DNA from: Helicoverpa zea
Taxonomy: Eukaryota; Arthropoda; Insecta; Lepidoptera; Noctuidae
Length of the DNA: 64,000 nucleotides
Assembly (NCBI RefSeq): GCF_022581195.2
Contig: NC_061475.1
Span: 3,038,001-3,102,000 of the forward strand
Direction of reading: 5' to 3'
Shown: positions 33,445-46,284 of the stretch, in pieces
Layout: every line of letters starts with the position of its first letter
Numbering within the stretch: the stretch's first letter is position 1
The notes under the pieces: generated by a model
Databases searched by the model: none
The model's input: only the letters and a program-made list of their open reading frames with translations
What the model was told of the DNA's origin: nothing
Position numbers and translations under genes: made by a program

Positions 33445-34170
33445 TAAGGAAAGGTAGCAGAGATGCCTTACGGAAGGTAGGTCAGGCAACTTTTTGTAGG
33501 TCAAGCAACGTACGGTACGCGAACTTACGATGCATTCGGTTCCTTGTCAAATCATGATCAATCAATCAAAGATTGGTTTTGATTTTATTTTGAAAAAAGT
33601 GTGCGGGTTCGTATAAAGGCGCAGCTAATAATGTTCCTCGTCCCCTGAACACAACATTTTGGCGCGCTACTTTCTTAGGAGATGTTGGGTTATGACATCT
33701 TTTTTTTTTTTTTTTTTTTTAGCGACGTAAAATCATCAAATGACCCCTCCCGCTGTGGGTTAGCAGCGGTGAGGGAGTGTCAGACTCTTACTGACTAAAA
33801 TCGTCGTGTTCCGTCATAGGCCTTTTATGTACCTGGGCCGCGGTATCTCTTTCGAACAACCCGCAGCCCCAGCAGGCCTTGGCCCTGCTGGGCCCCTGGG
33901 CCCCGCTGGGGTTGCTGACATCTCTTTGAGGAGCGCGTGGAACAACGCACGCCGTCGACACGGGTCTGTCGTCTAGAAAGACAGAGGGACGATGAGCCAC
34001 CCGAACTCACCGCCCACAGACCCACGCCTACGGTGGCCGGGAGTCATCTCGCGACACCCGGCGCCCATGGTGTCTACCTGGTCCAGCGCGGCGGCCGGGA
34101 TGAGAGGTGCGAACTCTGGGTTATGACATCTCCGCTAGACATTTTGTTCTCCACGTTCCAGACTTTAGCA
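33445..34170 (+). repeat. dispersed repeat interrupted by a retroposon
   Basis: Bases 33445-33700 (GGTAGGTCAGGCAACTTTTT, TTGGCGCGCTACTTTCTTAG) continue at 34132-34170 (CCGCTAGACATTTTGTTCTC). Uninterrupted copies of the same family are at 57830-58110 and 60270-60560, which confirms the join. Confidence 0.7.
33701..34116 (-). mobile_element. GC-rich retroposon, 15-bp target duplication
   Basis: A T run of about 20 on the left (poly(A) on the minus strand). It is flanked by TGGGTTATGACATCT at 33686-33700 and 34117-34131. The body has GACCCCTCCCGCTGTGGGTT and GTGAGGGAGTGTCAGACTCT, shared in inverted orientation with 47741-47936. Confidence 0.85.
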
Positions 34171-34199
34171 CAATTCTGCGTACATAAAGGCCTAACTAT

Positions 34200-35812
34200 A
34201 GAACTTTAGCTCTCAAATTAGGTACAAATGGGCCATTTGAAATATATTGGCCGCATTAGGCCTCGCTTCGTCTGCTCTGTTTAGAATTTAGATTTTAGTT
34301 TAGTTTCGGTTCGGTGAAATGTGGGGCTTACTTTAAAATTAGGTCAAAATTAAAACTTCTAATTTAAATCATGTGCTGATTTAAACATCAAAGAACCTTT
34401 TAGTCCTTTAAATTACTTATACCTTTTATTATATTTTACCTTTTAGTCTTTTATCTAAAATATTTGGACAATATCCTAGCAATGAAGATAAATTCATGTT
34501 TAATTTAATCAAATTCGCTTAACCTATATCCACTAATGTGGTTATCATTTGCCTAGCCTTTTCCTAACTGTGTTGGGATTAGCTTCCAGTCCTCTCGAAC
34601 CCAGCTACCTGAGCAACCCCATACCTTATGTGAAGACTCATGTGCTGTCCTAAAATCAAATTATCTTCATTTCTCCCAAGTATTTTTTTCTCCTACAACA
34701 ATAAACAAGTTTTTCAGTATAATACCTATCCAAAGAAAATAAAAAGAAACGTCACCCACACACACAAATTACGTTATTAATATAACATCAATCTCATTTC
34801 AATATTTGTTGTCACTAAGAGCCTAAAAGACTGAACCAAATTCTATTATACACACATAATCATAATGTACTGTAATGTATTCCTGCCTAATAGAATATGT
34901 AATGGGTAAAGTGGGTTTGATCATTACTATCATGGCGACTATTCTTAGGATAGATCGATAGATCAATGTGTTTGTTTGGTTCACTGGTATTTCAATATAA
35001 GAATACATTTCAATTCAAGAATCGATATGATTACGGTGAAATTCATAAAATATGTAATGATGTAGGTAGTAATGATTACACATAAAAGGCGATCTTCATA
35101 AAGATACATCACATGCAGGTTCTGCGATTTTATATAAATACTAGTCGTTTTCCCGCGGTGTCACCCGCGTCCGGTGAGAATTTCTTCCCGTATCTGTACA
35201 GAAGATTACACGCTTATAATCTGGCTTCCTTACAGTGAAATAAATTTTCAAATCAGGTCAGTAATTTCAGAGCTTTTAGGGTACAACCTATAAACGAGGA
35301 ACAAAAATTGAAATCATGGCAAACAGACAGCATAAAAATAAATATCTTGAAACCACAACAGGAATCTAGAATAATACAATTATTCCTTTCTATACTTATC
35401 AAAAATTTATCGGACTTGCCAAATCACAAAACGTAGCCAATTTTATCAATTTTCGAGACATCTTTTTACGTCTCAACAAATATTCAAGAAATTGAAAAGA
35501 AGTCGTTGAAAGTTTTCCCAATTTGATGTCGAGATCTAATGGATTGATTTGCAAGAAGTTTTGAAATATATAAAATCATTTCTATTTTATTTGTTTTGGG
35601 TTATATAAATTCTGGACTGTTTCGTTTTATCTGTTAGTTTTTTTATGGTAAGCATATGACCGGCCCCGTTCTAAATTCCTTAAGTTAAATTCCCATCGTA
35701 TTCCTCTTAAGCCCTTTATGAACCAGGGCCGCGGTGACCCTTCCGAACAATCCCAAAGAAGTACCTATACCTACCTAGCCTAGTTCTATGCTCAGCACAG
35801 GCAGTTATATTA
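34200..35812. other. intergenic, repeat fragments
   Basis: No gene. Bases 34553-34625 are a decayed SINE tail (CCTTTTCCTAACTGTGTTGG). Bases 35141-35310 are a CGGTTTCACC-family copy (GTTTTCCCGCGGTGTCACCC, TTTCAGAGCTTTTAGGGTAC). Bases 35707-35750 are a short piece of the GC-rich retroposon family (CCAGGGCCGCGGTGACCC). Confidence 0.45.
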
Positions 35813-36042
35813 TCCCTACTAATATTATAAACGCGAAAATAATTCTGTCTGTCTGTCTATCTGTCTAACTGTCTGTTACGCTTTCAAAGTCTAAACCACT
35901 GAACTGATTTTATTTAAATTTGGTACAGAGATTGACCTCTAGAAAGAACATAAGATAGCTTTTATCCCGGACTTTTGAAGAGTTCTCTTGGAAACGTGAT
36001 ATAACCGAACATGACGCGGGCGAAGCCGCGGGCGGAAGCTAG
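35813..36042 (+). mobile_element. Lep1-type non-autonomous Helitron, full ends
   Basis: Starts TCCCTACTAATATTATAAAC after an A and ends GGCGGAAGCTAG before a T. The hairpin region GCGGGCGAAGCCGCGGGC lies just inside the CTAG end. 230 bp, no coding capacity. It has the same structure as 22195-22428. Confidence 0.82.
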
Positions 36043-39000
36043 TAGTCTATAAGATACGCCTGATGCAGGAGTAGGTAAGGGGATAACTCAAGCAGAAGAC
36101 AGGACATAAATCTATCGTTACCAGCCATTCAGTTTAAATGACCTCATTTATTATATTTATCAGCTGGTGCCTGTGGGTTTACTGGCATCTAAGAAGGTTT
36201 TTTACTACTATTTATATTTGAAATATTTTTAAAGCACCTACAGTTCCTTAGTTAAATCTCAAAGTTACTCTTTAGAAAAACTCCTTACGGATATATTTTA
36301 ACCCGGCTGCCGAGAAGACTTATTTTTTATGTAGGTTTTACCAGAGTATATCTTACACATACAGTCTATTTTAACCATTAGTAGAAGCATCAAGATCATT
36401 TTTTTTCTCTAGTTTTCAGTTTTACACAGCGGCGGACTTTAAAATTCCTTAAATATTGAAGACAAAATTAGGGGCATTAAAAACCACCTTAGCCAGGAAC
36501 TTAACTATTCAATTTCAATAACAATAATACAAGCAATTCTCCTTCCTACTGAAATGTGAAACATTAGTCTCGACATTCCGTTAACACTCCAATTGCTTTA
36601 TTGCTTCGACACGAGTTGGGATGTAGGTGGAAATATGGAGATATGCTTGCTAACCTAGATATTTTAATATTGTTAATTATTAGCATATTGTTGAAGGTAT
36701 ACTTACAGAATTTGAACACGATTTTATGTAATTAGGGGTATTTCTTTCAGACATGAGACTTTCTAAGTTAGAATTTTAGCAGTTCTAATTATCTGTGTAG
36801 CTGTTTCCCACGGTTCCATTCTACCCTACTTAAAGTATCTGGATAAAAAGTTGCCTTTGTTCTTTCTCAGATTTTATGCTATCTGGTTACCAAAGTTGAT
36901 CGGTACAACAGTTTTGGCGTGAAAGCACGACAGACTGTTCGAAAATTATTAGGTATTTAGTAATCTGAACCTTGAGTTTGTGCCATTATAATGTGTACCT
37001 TCAGAAATAAATAAATAATAATTTTTAATGGGAGAAGCGAAAGACAGTTAAATTTTATCATCCGCAAATAAAATCGGGTAGACTTACCCGAGGTTCATAA
37101 AAAAGTAAAAAGGTATAAATCTCATTGAAGCTTTTAGGAGGTAGGCAGTTTTCTCGCAAACATTAATCTCTTTTCTTCCAATAAATAAAGCAGTTTCAGC
37201 AAAAAAATGAGGTACCGAATGTCATGTATTTTGAAGCTGCGAGAGATTTTAGCAAAATTTTCCGTTGAAGAGCTCAGAAACTGGGTTAATTTGCTTCAGG
37301 AAATTGCTCCGAACGCATAACTCGAATTTGCACTGATGTGAACTTTTTTACATCATATAAAATATTCTCTGGTTATATGAATAAATATAGGTCGCTCCAT
37401 GTGAAACTCCCAGCAAGATGAAAATGATGATAATAAAGTCATGACTTAATCGTCATTTGTTTTGGCTATTTAAAAAAAATCACCCCAACCTTATCTACAT
37501 CTGTGTTTGTTTAAACTCAAAAGCTACTGCACTAATTGCCACGCAATTTTCACTAACAGACAGAAAGTTTCATGTGGTTTATGTATAATTATAACTCATA
37601 TCCATCTTAGAACCTGCTGATCCCAATTTGAAACACAAACGTATTCGTACATTCACAAACATATTCAAATGTTGGATCTTTATCTATACCCAATACATAC
37701 CAGCAAACCTAACTACCGAATCGCCAATACTAATAGCATTTACCAGCTTTACCCCTCAAAGGGTAAGCTCAAAGGTAATAAATAAATAGTTACCCGGATC
37801 TCCTCGTGGATTACCTTCCTATCCGTTACCCAAAAAGCTATTGATTAAAGGCCACGTAACTACGAATAGTTTGTGAATCTACGATCCGTTTTGACCCTTT
37901 TCTGACCCAACATTTATTTGAAACTACTTAATATTTATTTTTGCGATCTCAATCGGGAATGGCTTTTAATTTATTAGGCTAGTTTGAGAAGCAAGTAAAG
38001 TTTTTCGATTTATTCTTAAGTACCTGGTACCTTAAGCTAAGTAAACTTCAATATACGTGGGGATAAACTAGAAATTTATATATATTAGAAGCTGAAGAGA
38101 AAAATATTTCAGTGTTAGATAGCCAATTTATCGAAAAAGGCTAGGTGTAAAGAACTTTTTATCCGGGAGCGCAAATTAGTTTCTACGGGATGTGGGTAAA
38201 ACTGCTCACGGAGGCTTTTCTTTATAAGCATAACCTTTACATAACAACAAGAACGTAACAACCACTACACTTTACAAAGCATAATCAACCTAATCTATCA
38301 ACAATTAAAGAATATTTTACAACTTCTCTATTCCTTTCAGTTCAATGGTACGTATGTTACGAGAGCTTTGTCCTACTAAACTGAACACAGCAGTTCATTG
38401 ACCCCAATATTTTGGCAAGTAACGTGCCAAGCTTGCCGACGAGGCAATAAAAAATATTTGCTGTACACAGACGGGAATATAGATGAATACTCGTGTTAGA
38501 AAGATATGGATTGGGAGACAATATTGTCAAGGTTCCTTGGTGCCATATTAGTAATAATTCAGAAGGAAAATTCTACGAGGAAATTGGTTGTGTAGATTGA
38601 AGTAATTCTTCGACAAATAATCATCTTAACAATGATTTAACTTAGCAGGTAAATAGTAAGTTTCCGTCGGTTTTAATAGCTACAGTTTTAATATAGAATA
38701 TACCTAATAACCAATCTCATCATCCGCCTGCCCATATCCCAATTTCATTTGGGGTCGGCGCAGCATATTTTCTTCTTCCATACTCTTCTATGTGCCGTCA
38801 TCTCATAAGTAACACTTTTTCTTACCATATCTACTTTCACACAATCGACCAATCTCAATGTGACTATTTAAAAACAGGTCTAATACTTTCTTTGTATTTT
38901 TATTTACAGTACAGGCTGAGGCTTGACTTAGATAGCTGTTTATCGCAACTTAATATAAAGGTGTTGCAAGTTGGAAAATAGAAGCTCTATTTAACTTTAA

Positions 39001-39125
39001 ACCCGCATATTATATTTTAAAATATTATGTAATAAATAAACTACAAAAACTATTTTAAAATAAACTAAATTACATATTTAAAAAAATATACTTAAAATTA
39101 ATAAACTATTTAGGTGGAAAATTAA
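36043..39125. other. intergenic
   Basis: No supported gene. Bases 36780-36950 hold a weak copy of interspersed sequence (TTCTTTCTCAG, then GTGAAAGCACGACAGACTG), related to the Helitron family. Bases 38718-38795 match a dispersed motif (CCCATATCCCAATTTCATTT, GGGGTCGGC). The rest is AT-rich. Confidence 0.35.
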
Positions 39126-39127
39126 TA

Positions 39128-39389
39128 TCGACTGCAAGCAAGCAATACCTCCTATCTGACTCCGGGTGGATTTTAAAGGGGAACAATAAAACTTAATAAA
39201 ATCCTTATTCCGAGGAAGGTATAATGAGATACTGAAAATCCAAGTTTTCTTTTTCTAAGCATAGTACCTATTGATTAATAAAGTTTTTTGTTTTTATTTT
39301 GAATCTAAAGGTAGTTTATGGTAGATACAAGTTTTTTGGTTTTTTGAAACAAAAATGTCAGATAGGAGGTATTGCTTGCTTGCAGTCGA
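39128..39389. mobile_element. MITE with perfect TIRs and TA duplication
   Basis: The left end TCGACTGCAAGCAAGCAATA, continuing through CCTCCTATCTGAC, is matched perfectly in reverse complement at the right end, and TA flanks both sides (39126-39127 and 39390-39391). 262 bp without a gene. The TA duplication points to the Tc1/mariner group (inference). Confidence 0.82.
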
Positions 39390-39391
39390 TA

Positions 39392-41630
39392 TGCATATTA
39401 GCTGAGATTTAAAAACACAGGCCACCCCGAAACATGACGTCACTCTAAATTGGTAATAATTGATAAGGATTCAATTTTTGTAATTGATATTGATAAGGTC
39501 ACTGCTGGTGAGTTTATCTCGCTTAAGGCCATTTCTTATATTAATTTTATTAGTAAATAAAACTATATGTCTAAGTAAAATTAATATATTCATGGCTCCG
39601 AAGATTTAGCAATAAAATTCTGGTTTTAAAATCTGCAATCAGACAGAATTTTATAGCGGTAACCTATTTTGTTTTATAGCTTCAATTTCATTTTACAATC
39701 TCCTAAAAACTGGGGTAATTATATATTAAAAGCAATTTTATATCGCAAATTAATAAAATGGCTCGTTATTTTGGGTATTGAAATTTTATTATGAAACGTG
39801 TGACTCAGAGTAGTGAGCGTAATTACTACACACTATTAAAAAAAAAATCATTAAAAATATTGCCTTGTCTATTTTTAATAGCTCAAACCATCACGTGTGA
39901 GAATGAACTCAACAAAAAACGTCATCACAGACGCAAGAAATGATCAGAATTGCCAGTAGAACTTAAGTTTAACAAAATGCATAAGTTCTTAAACCCTTTG
40001 ATGACTTTTTTCTGTCAGAATTTGATTAATTGTATCTAAAGTCGTTTGGTAACGTTACCCGTTGTATAACATTACAACGTTATGCGGCCATCCTAAACAG
40101 CCAATATCAATAGAATCACCGAACAGTAACACTGTATTTTGTATGCAAAATACCACATAGCGCTGGCAAGGAAAATAGAGCGAACTTACGACGGTTTACT
40201 TTGTACAATATAGAGCTACACGTACTTCTTAACTAACGTTCAAAACTTTTGCGGAATACCAAAACTATTGTTAATGTACTGGCTTCTGGTGGTGACTTTG
40301 TCTGCGTGGAATTCAAAATGACGACCGTATTTTAGGATTCTTTTGTCATCGAGTGAGATGTAGGTTTAGTCACCTAGCATGCCTAGTGTTAGGGTTTTCT
40401 TAAATCTGCACGACGGGCTCTGACGTGAAACAATTTATGCTGGAAGTTTAATTGGGGTTAAAAATATGCTTAAAAAAGCCATGTCGTAAACTACGTTTTT
40501 ACAAAAGATTATTTAAGTCCTTACACATAGGTAAATGAAGAGTTATTGCTGATGACCCAATTACACTGAATACAGGAACCTACATTTAATTCTACCAAAA
40601 TATAAAAAAGGAAAACCATCAAAATATTGTATTTCTTAAAGAAAAAAACACAAGACATTTAACAAATACGATGTCATTTTCGATATCAAATTACCAGTTC
40701 CTGTAATTCAGGCCCGTCATGAGTCAAGATTTGATGAAGAGCTTAATTTGTTTCATGCACAACGAAGGAAATAATTCAAAACTTCGATAACAGGGAAGTT
40801 ACTAAAATGCTCATTTATTGCTGTAAACGCTGATCATTTATAACTCTATAAATTGACATTGTGGCTTAGCATAAACGTTTTGTATGGATCATAAGAAAAT
40901 ATTTGTGGAAAATATATTTTTCCGAATAGATTCCAATCTTTCCTACAATTTTTTAAACTTTTGACATTTATTTATTAACAAGTTAAAAAAAATATAGTAT
41001 TATAGAATAGGTATTTACATAACGGCTAAAGCTCGTCAGAAAATCCTCCTCATGGTTGTTGACTAGGACAGTGCCCAAAAGACTGGAAGCATTTATTGTC
41101 ACGCTAGATAGCATTGCTTATCCTTTCTTAATAAGTATTAGAAATGAAAAAAGAAACCTATTATATGTGTAAAAGCGGGAAACCAGTGACTTTACAATTT
41201 ATATCACACCAGCTTTTCTTTTGCCTGCATTGATCAAAAATAGACAAATTAGACACTCCTACTAATTTTAACATAATATACCAACCATCTGTGACATATA
41301 ACAACACCCACGGGAAATGACAACGTTAATTTGCGTGAAACGGAACGACACTAGTCGCGGGAACGCGGGAATAGTGTAGGTAATAACTGTTAGAACGTTC
41401 GCTTTTTAACTTAAACACGTTCGAGTGTGAAGTAAAATGTGTACGTGACTGTAGTTTATTTTACGCAGTTCAATTTTATAAGCTTGTTAAAGAAAATACA
41501 TGTAGGAACATATTTATGTAGTTAGATATTTACGCAGTTTCACATACGTTCAAAATGAGCTACATATTTTGAAGATAGACAAGTTAGTGTGTATAAAAGT
41601 GTAATAACAACCCGGTAATGTTTGACTCGA
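39392..41630. other. intergenic
   Basis: AT-rich, with homopolymer runs. No gene, RNA or bounded repeat was recognised. Confidence 0.35.
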
Positions 41631-41631
41631 C

Positions 41632-41745
41632 ATCTTTCGAGCCTTTTCCCAACTATGTTGGGGTCGGCTCCCAGTCTAACCGGATGCAGCCGAGTACCAG
41701 TGTTTTACAAGGAGCGACTGCCCTATCTGACCCCCTCAACCCAGT
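41632..41745 (-). mobile_element. SINE 3' fragment
   Basis: GAGCCTTTTCCCAACTATGT through CTGACCCCCTCAACCCAGTT, then an abrupt break. It is the 3' third of the SINE in minus orientation, truncated at the 5' side. Confidence 0.7.
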
Positions 41746-43735
41746 TATATAGATATACAAAGGTTTGACTGACACCAGATATTTAGATAATTGTAACTTT
41801 TGCCTAAAAGGAGAACTAAAGTCAAAATCATATAACCTGACCTGGGAACCGAACCAAGAAAATCAAAACAATTTTCAGCCGTCCCCCCGTGATTAACAAA
41901 CCATTCATTATATTACGCACACAGTCTCATTTCGGTATACAAAACAAAAATAAACCACAGTCCTATTCCCTTTAAAACTTCCACACAACTGCGATCGATC
42001 AATTAATTTTCGCCAACAAAAGCCGACCGAACAAAGCCACAGTTTTTCTTTTATATTGTAAAAACTGTTTCTGATATCCAGTGTGCCAATTGTCCCACTG
42101 AACGAATGTAAGCGGCTTTTGTTATACTACATACGGACTACATATCGTTTGACGCAGTTCATTTCGTTAAATTGCCCTGTTGAAGGTTGTATGTTGAAAA
42201 CATATAAGTAATTTGAGGTTTTACTATGTTGGTACGTATTTCTATGAATAGGGCAATTTAACTTATGGGAAAACTAGCCGTTTTACCGCGGTTTCACCTG
42301 CGTCCCGTGACCACCAGTGCCCGTACCGGGCAGAATGTAGCTTTCCGACGCGCGGTGAAATATTTTTTCAAATTGGTTGCGTAGTTTCGGAGCCTTTGTG
42401 GTACAAAAAAAAGAATTCCTCCTTATTTTACTAAGTTTAGATAAGAAAAACTGTGACTTTCAGAAAAATGTATGAAACGTATTACGTAGATGATATAAGA
42501 CATATGAATTTCATATTTTTTTCATAAAAAGAATATTCGGCTTATGGTCACTCTAAATGGAAATCAAACAGCCAGTGAAATAAGCTTTAACCTTGAAATA
42601 ACTACCTACATATTAGGGCTCATATCAGCTCGTATCAGCTTAATTTCTCAGAAACAAAACGTATGGCAATAAGACTACATTGACTTAATTATTATAACTT
42701 TTATGGCAACACAGGCGAGGGAAGATTCCTTCATTAACCTAGCAATAAAGCCAAAGCACAAAGCAGTCATTGCCTTTATATTCCAAGTATTAAGTATATT
42801 AAGACATAAAGAATAATGTCTTCTGACGAAATTGCGAGATTTCCTTACGATAAACATTTAATTCTGTCTTGAACCTGATGAAATGAGACCTATTTTTAAC
42901 CGATTTAAAAAAAGAGGTTCTCAGTATGTATGACCTGTATGTATACTCTTTGCCCGCGACTATCCTACGTTCAGCTAAACCGATGACGCGGTTTTCGTCA
43001 TAGTACCTATTATTTTTTTGTAAATTTTTTTTTCTAGTAATAATGGTGAACGTCAATCCATACAACTACTGGAGAAAATCGCTAGGTATTCGATTTTGCA
43101 AAATGTACATATAATATTTAGGTATTGCTTGTGAATGTACCTTTACAAAGTATACGAGTAAATAAGGCAGAAGTAGATGTCTGTTTGTCAAGGTAACTTA
43201 GTTAAATAAATACTGGTGAAAATGTGAGTTTTAAAAGCTTTCTGTGTGAAACAAGATGTTGTTGTCTGGTTAGGAACAAAGAAAGTTGTGTTTATTTTAC
43301 CTTAACCAACTCTTTTGAAGGCTGAAGTTGTGTAACTTGGATATGTATGTACAAATGTTTCTACATAGCTTTATTTTAATTTAAAGAATGCGAATACATA
43401 CTTATTTATATGTATATTTACAGGGTAGCCAAAGGTTAATGATAATGTTTATTTGCACTGAAAACACATCAATAACCATTATTTGTATTAGATTTTTTGC
43501 CTGTCATTATTTGTATTCCAAGGCACTAGGTAGGTACTGAAAATTTTAAAATAAAAAACTTTTAAAATTGCTTCTCTTAAATTGGTACCTACTCAGCTGG
43601 TGCAGTGGTTAGACTGGAAGCTGACCCCAACATAGTTGGGAAAAGGCTCCGGAAAAGGTTTTGATGACTTGTAAAATTTCGTTCTGAAAATATGTATTAG
43701 ATACATACACACAGATCAAATAAGCAACCTCATAT
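41746..43735. other. intergenic, repeat fragments
   Basis: Bases 42277-42425 are a CGGTTTCACC-family copy (GTTTTACCGCGGTTTCACCT, GTAGTTTCGGAGCCTTTGTG). Bases 43605-43660 are a SINE tail in plus orientation (CCCCAACATAGTTGGGAAAA). No gene is supported. Confidence 0.4.
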
Positions 43736-43794
43736 TTTATTTCACTCATAAAAAAACAAAACACAACGACAAAAAACAAAGATTAATGAAACAA

Positions 43795-44022
43795 TTAACA
43801 ATACCAACGCTCCATAGCATTGCGAACAAAGGGTTGGGACCTCGACCCGTGGGTCATAGCCTGTCCAATTAGGAGTCTGTCAGATGGTACACTGATGATA
43901 GTCTGGCCAATGATATAGAGGTTTATGTAGTCTGTGGCGCTTTGGGGATTGTTTTCTCTGACGTGTATTGAAGTGGGATGTTTTTTGTATTTGGATATTT
44001 TACTGCAATATGAGGAATTCAT
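43795..44022 (-). CDS. small ORF, 75 residues, unknown
   Basis: ATG at 44020-44022, stop at 43795-43797, and a plausible AATAAA at 43736-43741, 54-59 nt past the stop, which favours a real single-exon gene or last exon. The peptide is basic and soluble at the N-terminus (SKISKYKKHPTSIHV), with a central hydrophobic segment (YINLYIIGQTIISV) and the end RNAMERWYC. No signal peptide. No family recognised. Confidence 0.4.
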   Translation of the reverse strand: MNSSYCSKISKYKKHPTSIHVRENNPQSATDYINLYIIGQTIISVPSDRLLIGQAMTHGSRSQPFVRNAMERWYC

Positions 44023-44235
44023 TTTTTATTCTCTTTTTAAATTAATTTCTAAATAGAGTTGTAAATTCATTAAATATGTAATTTAAAATAAGAACTTAAA
44101 ATAAAACCAAATGACGAAGGTTTTGGGCATGATCGTGGAAGGATATAATGGAAGAAGAATGTGTGAAAGTTGATATTGCTAGAGATACCATATATTACTG
44201 CTGATGAGTGTGGAAGAATAAATCATAAATAAATA

Positions 44236-44482
44236 AATAATGTCGGCACCTTTTCACACTTGGTCGGTTAGCCCTATGGTAAGTTATTTATTAACTTGTG
44301 TTACGGGTGCCAACACAACTGATAAACAACATATATACATATTTATAAATACATATTGTAATATCCAAACCACGGCCAACAAGCATGCTCATCACACAAA
44401 TATCGACCGAACCGGGAATCGAACCCGGGACCTCAGGTTCGGCAGTCCGGCATGGTGACCATTGCGCCATCGAGGTCGTCAA
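44236..44482 (-). mobile_element. second tRNA-derived SINE family, copy 2
   Basis: Matches 24075-24320. The minus-strand head has GACCTCGATGGCGCAATGGT and CGGGTTCGATTCCCGG. The box B region is cleaner here than in copy 1. AATAAATAAATAA lies at the tail side. Confidence 0.75.
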
Positions 44483-44761
44483 CATTGGCGGGATGATGAT
44501 GATTATTGTGGATGACCACTGACGGAGCTGTGATGGACCTTATAGATGGATGGCAGTTTAATTGTTGTAACTTTTTACAACACAGTAATGGGTTTTACCT
44601 TTGTCTCCATTAGACCTGGTGCTATTCGATTTTGAATTTAATCGAGCAAATACATATGTATCACGTTGGTCAACCATTCGAGTCACATACATTGTCTCGC
44701 TACTGTAGATATGGTTTGAAATAACACTGTTCGTGTAATAATTTCCACATATAGGTGCTCT

Positions 44762-45163
44762 TCACACTGCCCCGCATCACGCTGCATCTTGCGTGTCGAC
44801 GCACCTACGCGCGTTCCTGCGGGAGTGCAGATCTGCATCATCGTGCGGGTTTTTCACGCACTCACGCGCGTAGGTACGTTTTGTAAATTCACGCACAGCG
44901 AGTTCCATTTTCAAATAACGTCACGCCCATTCAAAATCACGCGCGGCATTGCGGGATTCAGTGTGTCATACCTTGCGTCTCGCCCCGCACCTACGCGCGG
45001 GGGTGCGTGTTTCTCCGCATGTATGTGCGTGATCCGCATGAACGCGCGTGGATGCATTTTCAGTGTGTTGGACTATGCGTGTTTTCCATACAAACGGAGA
45101 TATTTCCATACAACGAAAAAAAACGCATCCACGCACTACGCTGCATCATGCGGGGCAGTGTGA
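44762..45163. mobile_element. GC-rich TIR element
   Basis: The ends TCACACTGCCCCGCAT and ATGCGGGGCAGTGTGA are perfect inverted repeats (16 bp), with weaker pairing inside (GCTGCAT near both ends). The body is full of CGCACGC-type words (CTACGCGCG, CACGCGCG). 402 bp. The GC-rich frames within are not genes. No target duplication was found. Confidence 0.7.
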
Positions 45164-45439
45164 TAATCGCCTTACCGTAATGAGTTCTCGGCTAACTAAC
45201 GCAAATATCGTGCAACGCTATTTAATGCATAAATTATAACAAGGCTTAATTGCTTTGTTTCGCTATTTCGCAGCTTTATTCAAGCTAACTTGCTCTATTT
45301 AAAGGCACACTAATTGGATAAAAAAAGTGGTAAGGTAAAAAGGTGCCAATTTATTTAAATCTATTTATAATTATACTAATATAATAAAGTGGAAATATTT
45401 CTTTGTTTGTTATTGTCTTTGTTTGTTATTGTCTTTGTT

Positions 45440-45600
45440 TGTTATTTGTACCCTTAATACTCCGAAAGTACTAAACCGATTTGGAAAATTATTTCACTGT
45501 TGGAAAGCTACACTCTTCCCGAGTAACATCGGCTATATTTTATCCCGATACCGACAGCAATCGGTAGTCCCTACGGGATGTGGGGAAACCGAGAGAAAAG
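45440..45600 (-). repeat. CGGTTTCACC-family copy, minus orientation fragments
   Basis: GGAAAGCTACACTCTTCCCG followed by ATCGGCTATATTTTATCCCG and TGTGGGGAAACCGAG. It carries the same blocks as the copy at 31377-31660 but rearranged, so it is decayed. Confidence 0.45.
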
Positions 45601-46284
45601 CCAAAGCCAAAGTCAAATCATTTATTTCATTTAGGCCTTTACAAGCACTTATGAATGTCAAAAATTATAAACAAGGTTGATTCTAGTTGCCCATTCCAAA
45701 AGTAGTTTCCTATGGAGAAAAACGGTCAAGAAACTCCATGGTTATTCTTTTAAAAATAATAGGTACCTATTATAGAAAATGAAAATGACTAGTCTATCAT
45801 ATAGTACGTTTATTTCACATTGAAAAATAGTATATTTTCTATAAAATCAACACTGAAATTTTTAAGAATCCAACCTCTAAAATCGATGCAGTATTAATAT
45901 AATCCATAAATTAATTGACAATAAATTGCCAATTGCAATAATTTGATCCAACTTTATGACAATAGGCTCGCCCCAATTAACACTTGGAACGAAAATTGCC
46001 GAAACGAGGGTGCGCTACTTATAAAAAAATCGGCTAATATCCCTTTGGGGATGAACAGGCGTGGTTTACCGTCACAAAACTTTTGGACAGCATCAAGAAT
46101 TGGACAAAAAGGGGATTAAACGTAATTAGATAGATTAGAAACCCTCATTTGACCTACAATGAGATAGAATCGAAAAGTCAGCTGAAAGTCCCGAGTATTC
46201 CGGCTTCCCGAGTCTCTAATTAAAAAGTCAGATTCGAAAATCGATAACGTCATTGTCAAAAGTAACGTTAATTTGACGATTTAC

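Noticed and set aside
44390..44475. tRNA-like sequence with good A and B boxes
   Set aside because: The same head with the same 3' extension occurs at 24190-24320, so it is a SINE head. No intact cloverleaf gene was demonstrated.
44789..45163. 124-codon frame rich in Arg and Cys
   Set aside because: It lies entirely inside the GC-rich TIR element and follows its repeated CGCACG words.
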